From Oscillospiraceae bacterium (GTDB lineage: Bacteria; Bacillota; Clostridia; Oscillospirales; Ruminococcaceae): 8,937 bases of DNA. The notes under the pieces are model-generated. The model was not told where the DNA came from. It searched no databases and saw only the letters and a program-made list of their open reading frames with translations. A program made the translations under genes and the position numbers. Below, one piece after another: positions 1 to 6,024 of this stretch. Position 1 is the stretch's first letter, and each line of letters starts with the position of its first letter. The stretch lies in NCBI GenBank assembly GCA_031253365.1, contig JAIRWE010000053.1:1-8937 (forward strand), given 5' to 3'.

Positions 1-48
1 TCGCTCAAGTTGCGTGTCCGCCCCATACATCATCATTTGCTTTCCCAT
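1..48 (-). CDS. Start of an unidentified gene, cut by the window edge
   Basis: Sixteen codons are visible, reading MGKQMMMYGADTQLER with no stop before the window ends. The start at 48 is preceded by GGGGGTGAAAGAA, which gives a plausible ribosome binding site about 8 bases away, and by a good promoter at 66-94. The predicted transcript start near position 59 leaves a leader of only about 10-13 bases, so one of the ATG codons at 36, 33 or 30 could be the true start instead. The methionine run makes the start ambiguous. The product cannot be named from 16 residues. The reading frame differs from that of the broken methyltransferase ORF, which runs through the same bases. Confidence 0.55.
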   Translation of the reverse strand, partial: MGKQMMMYGADTQLER

Positions 49-65
49 TTCTTTCACCCCCACTC

Positions 66-94
66 ATTCTACCATATTTTGACGAACGGGTCAA
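66..94 (-). promoter_or_regulatory. Sigma-A type promoter of the left-edge gene
   Basis: Read on the minus strand, TTGACC (94-89) is followed after exactly 17 bases by TAGAAT (71-66). This matches the housekeeping consensus at five of six positions in each box. It lies directly upstream of the MGKQMMMYGAD reading frame and downstream of a GGCAACCTC repeat copy. It indicates a new transcription unit beginning inside the tail of the broken methyltransferase ORF. Confidence 0.75.
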
Positions 95-98
95 GAGG

Positions 99-116
99 GT
101 TTTTAGAGGTTGCCTT
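99..116 (-). repeat. GGCAACCTC repeat, single arm (copy 1)
   Basis: On the minus strand the bases read AAGGCAACCTCTAAAAACC. The same GGCAACCTCT plus A-run occurs as the 5' arm of the hairpin at 8854-8886, and a shorter version lies at 6983-6990. Here the matching second arm (GAGGTTGCC on the minus strand) is absent. Similarity of the interrupted methyltransferase to its family stops at this repeat, and the -35 box of the next gene begins a few bases beyond it. Confidence 0.5.
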
Positions 117-383
117 AAAACGCGCCGACATTCGGACAACCAAGATTCAGTAAATTTCTCGTACTCTTTTTGCGTGTTAAACTGATTATCCCATGAATCA
201 TTACAGCCCTTAAACTCCGTGCCTTCCACACGCTCCAAGAAGCCGTTCACACGCATCCAGTACGGGGGGTCCGCAAATATTAAGTCTATGCTGTTATCGG
301 CGATGTCTTTTAATTTCTGTAAACTGTCGCCGTTTATTATTGTATTCAATTCCATTAACATCACCTTTCTCCGCGAAAACATT

Positions 384-2129
384 TTATTTCAGTTTGTCGT
401 CCACCCTTAATCTGTCATAAATTTCCTCGTCCGGCGTGACGTACAGCGTCTTATTGTTCGTGAAAGTCACGTAACCCGGTTTCGCGCCGGACGGCTTTTT
501 CACATAACGCGCGAACGTATAGTCCACGGGAACCCGCCCCGAATCCCGCCCTTTCGAGCAGTAAGCCGCTATTGCCGCCGCCTCGGCTATCGTTTCGGGA
601 ACCGGCGCGCGCCCCGAACACCGCAAAATCACGTGGGAACCCGCTATATCCTTGGTGTGCAGCCATACGTCGTCGGATTTGGCGATTTTAAGCGTTAATT
701 CGTCGTTTTGTCTGTTGTTGCGTCCCACAAGAATTTCCGCGCCGTCGGAGGCGGTAAATTTTATCGGGGGCAGCGGCTTCTCCCTGCCGCTTTTCTTGAA
801 AGCGGACGGCAGCTTTATATATCCCGCCGCGTTAAGCTCCCGCCTGATTTCGTTTAACTCGTCCTCGGCGAAAGCCCGCTCGGCGGCGTCGATTACGCTT
901 TCAAGATAAGTCAATTCCCGCTCCCCGTCGGCAAGCAGTTTGGAAAGCATCTTCTCTGCGTTGTCCGCCTTGCGGTAAGCCGCGTAATATTTTTGCGCGT
1001 TTTGGGCGGGGGTAAGACGGGCGTCAAGCTCTATCCTCTCGATTTCCCCGGTGACGTAATTCTCGGCTTCAAGGAAAGTCGCGCCCTTTTCCAGACGGTA
1101 AATGTTCGCGTTAATCAAATCGCCGCGTATTCTGAGCCGCTCGCGCCCCGCGCAGTCAAGCAATTCCCGCTTTTGCGCCGACAGCCTTCTCTGAACGCGC
1201 TCATAAGCGTTGGCAAGCGTTTTCATAAGGCTGCCCGCCCGTTGTTTCAAACGCTCGACGTCCGCTTTAACGCCGAAAAAACCATCCAGCAACCCGTTGG
1301 CGGAATCCGCGCGCGACACAATCATCTCACCGCCGTACTGCCCGATGTCCACGAAACAAAAGTCGCGGGGGGCGCCGCGCGCGCGCGGATGCTCGCCTTT
1401 TTCGCTTATCAGGGTGATTTCGGGTTTGTTTTCGGTTAGAACCGATTTCGCTTTGCTTAGAAATTCCGCCAGCTTTGACTTGTCCCCGCCGCTGTAAAAA
1501 ACCGCTTCTCGGGTAAAAACGGGCGAAACGCCTTCAAGCGTTTTAAGCAAAGTCTTATCGTTCCAGTTTTCTTCCAGCCCTTCGACGACGCCGTTTACGT
1601 CGCAGTCAAGCAGGCAGTGCCTGTCGTCACGCGGCGGGGGAACGTACCCTATGTTCGGCAGCACCCGCCTGACCGAGGAAATATCGCTTGTCACGCGCTT
1701 GATGCTGTCAATCACGCGGTCGTTCCCGTCAACGAGGATAATATTGCTTGTCCGCCCCATAATTTCGGCGATGAGGCTGTTTTGAACCTCGTCGCCTATT
1801 TCGTTCGCGCACTCAAAATCAAAGCGGAGAATCCGCTCCAGCCCGTCCTGCGTTACGGCGGTAAGCCTGCCGTTCCTCAGATGCTTACGCAAAAGCACGC
1901 AAAACATGGGCGGAGTCTTGGGATTTTCGGGAACGGCGGAGGTAAGACCGACCCGGGTGCAATTTCCGTTCGCCGACACAAGCAGCCTCGGATTTTTACC
2001 GAAAGCGCGGAAGGTTATGATTATCTCATCGCGGGAAGGCTGGTTGATTTTATCCACCCGCGCGCCGATAAGACCGCTCTCCGCAAGTTCCGCCTTTATA
2101 ATATGCAAAAACGCGCCGTCAAGGGACAT
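384..2129 (-). CDS. rqcH: RqcH / NFACT family ribosome quality control factor
   Basis: RqcH (formerly FbpA, fibronectin-binding protein A) binds 50S subunits carrying a stalled peptidyl-tRNA, recruits tRNA-Ala and adds C-terminal alanine tails that mark the nascent chain for proteolysis. At 581 residues it is full length. The NFACT-N domain covers roughly residues 1-285, with PPMFCVLLRKHL at 73-84 and EIMGRTSNIIL at 122-132. Helical, probably coiled-coil segments run at about 285-330 and 376-435. The NFACT-R (DUF814) domain runs from about 455 to 570, with VGRNNRQND, DVWLHTKDIAGSHVILR and KKPSGAKPGYV. The start is supported by GAGGAGGGG just upstream of ATG 2129. Only 25 bases separate it from the preceding lipoprotein gene, so the two are probably co-transcribed. 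Where B. subtilis RqcH has Asp97-Arg98 this protein has Glu98-Arg99 (GLERIL). The older adhesin role is not supported by any signal peptide. Confidence 0.95.
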   Translation of the reverse strand: MSLDGAFLHIIKAELAESGLIGARVDKINQPSRDEIIITFRAFGKNPRLLVSANGNCTRVGLTSAVPENPKTPPMFCVLLRKHLRNGRLTAVTQDGLERILRFDFECANEIGDEVQNSLIAEIMGRTSNIILVDGNDRVIDSIKRVTSDISSVRRVLPNIGYVPPPRDDRHCLLDCDVNGVVEGLEENWNDKTLLKTLEGVSPVFTREAVFYSGGDKSKLAEFLSKAKSVLTENKPEITLISEKGEHPRARGAPRDFCFVDIGQYGGEMIVSRADSANGLLDGFFGVKADVERLKQRAGSLMKTLANAYERVQRRLSAQKRELLDCAGRERLRIRGDLINANIYRLEKGATFLEAENYVTGEIERIELDARLTPAQNAQKYYAAYRKADNAEKMLSKLLADGERELTYLESVIDAAERAFAEDELNEIRRELNAAGYIKLPSAFKKSGREKPLPPIKFTASDGAEILVGRNNRQNDELTLKIAKSDDVWLHTKDIAGSHVILRCSGRAPVPETIAEAAAIAAYCSKGRDSGRVPVDYTFARYVKKPSGAKPGYVTFTNNKTLYVTPDEEIYDRLRVDDKLK

Positions 2130-2154
2130 ATCCCCTCCTCAAACCAAAGCGGCG

Positions 2155-3720
2155 TCAACCGTTAATCGCCGTTTTTAACGCCTCTATTTCCGCCGTGTGC
2201 AGGGGGCTCAAATGCTCGGGATTGAACAGATAGTTATAGCTGTAAAACACCACCCCGCCGTAGCTTTTCATTCCCTTGGCGACTTCGATTTGCCTTTTCA
2301 GTATTTGCTTTGAATTAAGCCATTCGTCCGAACCCGCGCCCGCCCAACCGTCCGTCTTCCCGATTTTATAGACTGCCAGCCCCGTTATCAGCTTCACGCC
2401 GGAACCGTTCAGCATTTCCTGCCATTGATTTATGCAGCTTACATAGGGCAGGGAGGAATGTTCAAACCCGTAATAAATCTGCGGGGCGACATAATCGGCA
2501 AAGCCCGCGCTCTTACACCATTTTTCCACGTCGGCGTAAAGCTCGTTGTAATTATGCTCGATGTTGCCTTGGGGGCTCACGCCGAAGAGCGCGCTCGGAT
2601 TGCCCTTTTTCACGGCGGAGTAAAGCGTTTTAACCATGCTGTTGCAGTTATAAAGCCTGAAACTGTTCAGCAGCGCGAAAGACGACGCGCCGAACGCGTC
2701 GGCGTCGAAAGCGCCGTCCGTGACGGGGTAAAAATAATCGTCTATGTGTATGCCGTCAACATCATAATTCGCGGTAATCTCGGCGGCGCCGTTCCCGATT
2801 AACCCGATAACCTCGCCGTAAGCGGGGTTCAGATACCAGTAATCGCCGCTTTTCACTATATATTTGCCTTTTTTCGCGGGGTCGGCGTACCATTCCCCGA
2901 CGGGATACCCGCGTGAAACCTTTTCAATATCGGCGGCGGAATTTATCCTCATGGGGTTAAGCCAACCGTGAAACGAAACGCCGCGCCCGTGCGATTCTTC
3001 CAGCATGACTTTAAGGGGGTCGAAATCGGGTTCGACGCCCACCTCGCCGGTGACATACTTCGACCAAGGGTAATAACCGGATTTATACAGCGCGTCCCCG
3101 AACGGACGCAAATGCACATACACGGTGTTTATCCCGATTGAAACGCAGTTATCCATCATTTCGCCGTAGCTTCGGCGAAACGCCGCCTCGGATTTTCCCG
3201 TTAAAATTCCCGAAAGCTCGATGTATGAAATCCATACGCCCACGACCTCGCCGTAATTCAAAGCGTTGTAATCCGACGCGACGACCTCGATTTTCGGGGG
3301 GTTTTCAATGTCGGGGGGGGCGGTCTTAACCGGTTCGGGCGTCGTACTCCGCGGCGTTTCGCTCGGAGTTTCGCTCGGCGGTTCGCTCGGCGACTCGCTC
3401 GGCGATTCGCTCGGCGGTTCGCTCGGCGGTTCGCTCGGCGACTCGCCCGGCGGTTCGCCCGACGACTCGCTCGGCGGTTCGCTCGGCGACTCGCTCGCCG
3501 ATTCGCTCGGCGCCGCTTCCCCGGAAACGGTTTCCGCCGGAAGCGTTTCCTTCGGCTTAACGGGGATTTCAAGCGGCTCGTTAATTATCTTTTCATCGTC
3601 CGCGAAAGCCAGACCGTTATAATTTTCCGCGTTGACGCGCTCCCCGCCGCGTGCCTCATTGTTCGCGCAGGCGGTGAAAAAAAATAAAATTACGGTTAAA
3701 AAGGCGACAAACCCCTTCAT
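2155..3720 (-). CDS. GHL10 (YddW/DUF187-like) lipoprotein with Ser-Pro-Glu linker
   Basis: The predicted product is a 521-residue surface lipoprotein. A signal peptide ends in FFTAC, with Cys18 as the lipidation site. Residues 71-131 form a low-complexity Ser/Pro/Glu linker of PSEP and PSES units. From about 158 to 510 lies a glycosyl-hydrolase-like 10 domain (COG1649): GVWISYIELSG, HLRPFGDALYKSGYYPWS (203-220), HGWLNPMRI (251-259), the typical VDGIHIDDYFYP (321-332) and APQIYYGFEH (412-421). Family members adopt a TIM-barrel fold. E. coli YddW (DigH) cleaves glycan strands of peptidoglycan that lack stem peptides, so cell-wall glycan cleavage is plausible here, but the substrate is not shown by the sequence. 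The start has GGGGG upstream of ATG 3720. It heads a likely operon with rqcH and the broken methyltransferase. I see no convincing promoter in the 56 bases between the upstream terminator and the start. Confidence 0.88.
   Translation of the reverse strand: MKGFVAFLTVILFFFTACANNEARGGERVNAENYNGLAFADDEKIINEPLEIPVKPKETLPAETVSGEAAPSESASESPSEPPSESSGEPPGESPSEPPSEPPSESPSESPSEPPSETPSETPRSTTPEPVKTAPPDIENPPKIEVVASDYNALNYGEVVGVWISYIELSGILTGKSEAAFRRSYGEMMDNCVSIGINTVYVHLRPFGDALYKSGYYPWSKYVTGEVGVEPDFDPLKVMLEESHGRGVSFHGWLNPMRINSAADIEKVSRGYPVGEWYADPAKKGKYIVKSGDYWYLNPAYGEVIGLIGNGAAEITANYDVDGIHIDDYFYPVTDGAFDADAFGASSFALLNSFRLYNCNSMVKTLYSAVKKGNPSALFGVSPQGNIEHNYNELYADVEKWCKSAGFADYVAPQIYYGFEHSSLPYVSCINQWQEMLNGSGVKLITGLAVYKIGKTDGWAGAGSDEWLNSKQILKRQIEVAKGMKSYGGVVFYSYNYLFNPEHLSPLHTAEIEALKTAING
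3358..3513 (-). repeat. 12-bp tandem repeat coding for the Ser-Pro-Glu linker
   Basis: About thirteen copies of a 12-base unit (plus strand TTCGCTCGGCGG with variants at the last bases) run head to tail. Each unit equals four codons and encodes PSEP or PSES inside the GHL10 lipoprotein. Because the unit is a multiple of three, gain or loss of copies would change the length of the spacer between lipid anchor and catalytic domain without breaking the frame. Slight differences between copies suggest the array is not brand new. Confidence 0.85.
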
Positions 3721-3732
3721 TGTTCCCCCGAC

Positions 3733-3758
3733 CGCGGCGAATCAAAACCCCCGCCGCG
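3733..3758 (-). promoter_or_regulatory. Inverted repeat in the GHL10 leader
   Basis: Perfect 7-base arms CGCGGCG (3733-3739) and CGCCGCG (3752-3758) flank a 12-base spacer, just upstream of the GGGGGAACA ribosome binding site of the GHL10 gene. There is no T-run after it on the minus strand, so it is not a second terminator. It could stabilise the 5' end of the mRNA or simply reflect the high GC content. Confidence 0.35.
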
Positions 3759-3776
3759 CTTGACGCCCGAACACCC

Positions 3777-3812
3777 AAAAAACCCCCGCAACGCCGAAAC
3801 GGCAGGGGTTTT
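3777..3812 (-). terminator. Intrinsic terminator of the GH130 transcription unit
   Basis: On the minus strand AAAACCCC (3812-3805) pairs with GGGGTTTT (3786-3779). An inner GCCG/CGGC stem closes on a TTT loop, with a small internal bulge between the two stems. The 3' arm runs into TTTTTT. It begins 10 bases after the GH130 stop codon and separates this unit from the GHL10-rqcH unit. Confidence 0.82.
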
Positions 3813-3821
3813 CGCGACTGT

Positions 3822-4811
3822 TCAGCGGCTCTTCACATATTCAATCAGCTCGTCCGCCAAGGCGAAAGCCAAACCGACGTGCGTATCCGCGCACCCGTAA
3901 TAAATCGCCAGCCTCCCCGTGTCCGGGTCGCACAGCGCGGCGCACGGAAACGCGACGTTCGGAACGTCGCCCGCACACTCATAAGGCGTTTGCGGACTCA
4001 GCAGATATTCCCCGCAACGATACTTGACCTTCCACGGCTCGTCAATATCGAGAATAGCCGCCCCGAAGCTGTACACAAAGCCGTTGCAGGATTCAAGGAC
4101 GCCGTGATAAACGCAAAGCCAGCCCTCGCTCGTTTCAATCGGAATGGGACCCGCGCCGATTTTTTTCGATTCCCAGCCGTTTTTCGGCGCCATGACATGG
4201 CGGTGTTCGCCCCAGTATTTCATATCCGGGGACTGCGAAATATAGATGTCGCCGAAAGGCGTATGCCCCGAATCCGACGGGCGGCTGAGCATCATGTATT
4301 TCCCGTTGATTTTACGCGGGAACAGCACGCCGTTGCGGTTAAACGGCAGGAACGCGTTTTCGGTTTGATAGAATTTTTTGAAATCGTAAGTGTAACCGAC
4401 GCCGATTGTCGGCTTCCATCCGTAAGCGTTGCACCACGTAATCCACCAGCGGTCTTCGATAAAGACGACGCGCGGGTCATAACCGTACTGCCACGGATTG
4501 GCTTCGGCGGTCTTCGCGTTCTCGTTAATCCATTCGATTTTTTCCTCGGATAAATTCCAGTTGACGGCGTCGTCGGAAAAACCGGAGTGCAGCTGCATAT
4601 TCCGCCGCCTGTCGTCAACCCTGAACACCCCCGCGAACTTTTCCCCGAAAGGCACCACCGCGCTGTTGAATATGGAGTTGCTGCATTTCAGCAGGTCGCG
4701 CCTGATGATGGGGTTTTCCGTGTAACGCCATACGACGTCCTTACAGCCGGGCGGCTTTTCCTGCCACGGAACGGCGGGCAAAGACTTCAAGCCCATTATT
4801 TTTACGCTCAT
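3822..4811 (-). CDS. GH130 family glycoside phosphorylase (probable beta-mannoside phosphorylase)
   Basis: GH130 enzymes are five-bladed beta-propellers. Most use inorganic phosphate to split beta-mannosides, releasing alpha-mannose-1-phosphate; some members are hydrolases. The 329 residues are full length for the subfamily with mannooligosaccharide and Man-GlcNAc phosphorylases. Visible family motifs are ENPIIRRDL (32-40), FNSAVVPFGEKFAGVFRVDDR (48-68), YDPRV (111-115, whose Asp112 probably is the proposed general acid), LSRPSD (175-180), KKIGAGPIPIET (216-227), YHGV (235-238), FPCA (288-291) and YYGCADT (304-310). Arg177 and His236 are candidates for phosphate contacts, which would favour a phosphorylase over a hydrolase; this is inference. 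No signal peptide is present, so it acts in the cytoplasm. The start has CGGAG about 7 bases upstream and overlaps the stop of the microprotein gene as ATGA, so translation of the two is probably coupled. The exact oligosaccharide substrate cannot be read from the sequence. Confidence 0.9.
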   Translation of the reverse strand: MSVKIMGLKSLPAVPWQEKPPGCKDVVWRYTENPIIRRDLLKCSNSIFNSAVVPFGEKFAGVFRVDDRRRNMQLHSGFSDDAVNWNLSEEKIEWINENAKTAEANPWQYGYDPRVVFIEDRWWITWCNAYGWKPTIGVGYTYDFKKFYQTENAFLPFNRNGVLFPRKINGKYMMLSRPSDSGHTPFGDIYISQSPDMKYWGEHRHVMAPKNGWESKKIGAGPIPIETSEGWLCVYHGVLESCNGFVYSFGAAILDIDEPWKVKYRCGEYLLSPQTPYECAGDVPNVAFPCAALCDPDTGRLAIYYGCADTHVGLAFALADELIEYVKSR

Positions 4812-4969
4812 GTTTTATCTCCGTTATCTTTTTTTTGTTTTTTGGCTCCGCCGCCTTTTTTGCTTTTCCTGCCCAAAACGGCAAGAACAATCATCGTTAT
4901 CAAAGCGGCGGCGGCGGGAATAACGGCAATCCACAGATTGACGCCCGTAGCCGGATTGAGCATAGTCAT
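4808..4969 (-). CDS. 53-residue single-pass membrane microprotein coupled to GH130
   Basis: The product starts MTMLNPATGVNLW, continues with a hydrophobic segment of about 20 residues (about 13-32) and ends in a long basic and glycine-rich tail (GRKSKKGGGAKKQKK). The N-terminus is probably outside and the Lys-rich tail inside by the positive-inside rule. The layout NPATG, hydrophobic stretch, positive residues is like the C-terminal sorting signal of sortase substrates, yet here it forms almost the whole protein and the tail is longer than in a sorting signal. A strong AGGAGG (4979-4974) lies 4 bases before ATG 4969 and 10 bases before ATG 4963, so either could be the start; a longer frame from TTG 5017 is less likely. 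The TGA stop overlaps the GH130 start. I do not recognise a family. It could also be the remnant of a larger anchored protein. Confidence 0.68.
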   Translation of the reverse strand: MTMLNPATGVNLWIAVIPAAAALITMIVLAVLGRKSKKGGGAKKQKKDNGDKT

Positions 4970-4971
4970 CA

Positions 4972-5000
4972 CGCCTCCTCGCAATTCAAAACCCGAGGCG
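4972..5000 (-). promoter_or_regulatory. Possible hairpin covering the microprotein ribosome binding site
   Basis: On the minus strand CGCCTC (5000-4995) can pair with GAGGCG (4977-4972) across a 17-base loop. The 3' arm includes most of the AGGAGG ribosome binding site (4979-4974). A stem of six mostly G-C pairs here could limit translation of the microprotein and, through ATGA coupling, of GH130. An alternative small hairpin, CCCG-CCT-CGGG followed by TTTT, uses the same 5' bases. Both could be chance in GC-rich DNA. Confidence 0.3.
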
Positions 5001-5100
5001 GGAGCGCATACAGTCAATTAACTTCAAACAACCGCCGAAATCATCTCGACTTATGCCATGCCCCCGCCCGAGCGTTCGTTCAACCTTCGGAAAGCCGGCT

Positions 5101-5997
5101 TTACGCCTTGCTGACCTTCGCGCCCGAAGGCAAGGCAACCCCGTTGATTGCCGTTACTTGTTCAACGTAATCGTTGAAAACGTCCAAATCGTAGACAAAC
5201 ACCTCGACGTCCGTCCAAACGATTTTGAGCTTTAATTCCTCGATGCCGTCGTTGCCGATTTGAAGCCCGAATTTCAGGACGCCGCCGCCCTTGTCGTCGT
5301 TTTCGCCCAAATCGCCTTTGCCGAGCGTTCCGTTCTCCGACCACACCTCGTTAATCGGCCACGCGAACGTCATCACGTAATCGGGACCGAAGCCCCAACC
5401 TTCTTCCTCGTACTGCTTAACCAGATTCACCTCGTCGGAAGTGAAATACCAGTCCACCGCCCCGCCGAGCTGAATGTATTCCTGGATAAAACCGACGTCA
5501 ATCGCGGCTTCCTCCGCTTCGATTAAATCGTCCGAGACACATTCGATAAATTCAAGGTAAAATCCGGCTTCTATACGGTCGATGTTGCTCCAAAACTCAC
5601 CGTTTTGGAAAACCAAGAACTCATGTTCAAGATAAGGGCTTTCCGAGTTGAAATCGTCTTCCTGCTGGAACGCCTGCCTGACCGCGTCTTTCGCGGTGTT
5701 TACCTTGGAATCCATGTTGTCGCCCAACATCATCCTTCCGTCGGCCCTGATTGAGAACTCGCGGTTGTTGAACTGGAACACGACAAACTCAAAAGCCGCG
5801 TCGCTGACGACGGACGAACCGGTGCCGGGGTCGTCGTTGCTTTCGGGCGGAGCGGAGGTGGGAGCGTCCGTCGGGGCGGTCGTTCCGGGAGCGGTCGTTC
5901 CGGGAGCGGTCGTACCGCCGCCGCCGCCGTTGCCGTCGCACGCCGCAAGCGCGAACACAAACGCGAGCGAAAGCAAAATAGTCAAAGATTTCTTCAT
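5101..5997 (-). CDS. Lipoprotein of unknown family, paralogue of the upstream gene
   Basis: A 298-residue lipoprotein with signal peptide MKKSLTILLSLAFVFALAAC (lipobox Cys20), a glycine stretch and a TTAPG/Thr-Pro-Ala linker to about residue 58. The folded part follows. It shares with the neighbouring 309-residue protein a recurring set of segments: F-F-V-V-F-Q-F (69-76), LGDN (91-94), GEFWSNIDRIEAGFYLEF (133-150), FIQEYIQLGG (170-179), LKFGLQIG (241-248) and VEVFVYDLDVFNDYV (264-278). The alternating hydrophobic pattern suggests a beta-rich, possibly beta-sandwich, domain, but I recognise no catalytic motif. The start has AAGGAG six bases before ATG 5997. Only 27 bases separate it from its paralogue, so the two are a tandem duplication in one operon. 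Ligand binding at the cell surface is a guess from context. The 131-base gap after it contains the microprotein leader and no clear terminator. Confidence 0.85.
   Translation of the reverse strand: MKKSLTILLSLAFVFALAACDGNGGGGGTTAPGTTAPGTTAPTDAPTSAPPESNDDPGTGSSVVSDAAFEFVVFQFNNREFSIRADGRMMLGDNMDSKVNTAKDAVRQAFQQEDDFNSESPYLEHEFLVFQNGEFWSNIDRIEAGFYLEFIECVSDDLIEAEEAAIDVGFIQEYIQLGGAVDWYFTSDEVNLVKQYEEEGWGFGPDYVMTFAWPINEVWSENGTLGKGDLGENDDKGGGVLKFGLQIGNDGIEELKLKIVWTDVEVFVYDLDVFNDYVEQVTAINGVALPSGAKVSKA
5873..5917 (-). repeat. 15-bp triplicate coding for the TTAPG linker
   Basis: Three consecutive 15-base units (plus strand GGAGCGGTCGTTCCG with one or two changes) encode the TTAPGTTAPG linker next to the lipid anchor of the 298-residue lipoprotein. 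The unit is five codons, so copy changes keep the frame. The paralogue has a Thr-Pro-Ala linker in the same place without this repeat. Confidence 0.8.
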
Positions 5998-6024
5998 GTT
6001 TTTCTCCTTTTCGTCCGCACGCGG

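Larger units (their letters stand above)
5..355 (-). pseudogene. Truncated HinfI-type DNA adenine methyltransferase
   Basis: The intact part is the N-terminal third of a beta-class N6-adenine methyltransferase. From my recollection of M.HinfI (target GANTC) the resemblance is close: NGDSLQKLKDI, then SIDLIFADPPY with catalytic motif IV DPPY, then a segment ending WLSECRRVL. Enzymes of this class are roughly 300-360 residues, and the later SAM-binding and target-recognition parts are missing. After RRVLR (about position 113) the frame enters a GGCAACCTC repeat, then the promoter and first codons of the next gene, ending at TGA 7-5 with about 35 unrelated residues. I place the start at ATG 355 because GGAGAAAGGTG (372-362) sits 6 bases upstream; an in-frame ATG at 382 is possible but would begin only one base after the rqcH stop. 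Without motif I it should not methylate DNA. No restriction gene is visible beside it. Confidence 0.82.

Noticed and set aside
1617..2165. Plus-strand open frame of 182 codons opposite rqcH
   Set aside because: The opposite strand encodes the well-conserved NFACT-N domain. The shadow frame has no family resemblance.
3358..3513. Regular 12-bp array as a possible CRISPR or non-coding satellite
   Set aside because: There are no spacers, the unit is a multiple of three, and it reads in frame as a Ser-Pro-Glu linker. The Arg-rich and Gly-Ser-rich frames over the same bases are by-products of the repeat.
3720..4553. Long open frame of 277 codons on the plus strand
   Set aside because: It lies opposite the GH130 gene, begins in the terminator region, is rich in Arg/Pro/Ala as expected from antisense of GC-rich coding DNA, and has no recognisable domain.
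5091..5102. Palindrome AAAGCCGGCTTT at the stop codon of the second lipoprotein, as a terminator
   Set aside because: It has no loop and no T-run after it on the minus strand, so it cannot form a useful terminator hairpin.
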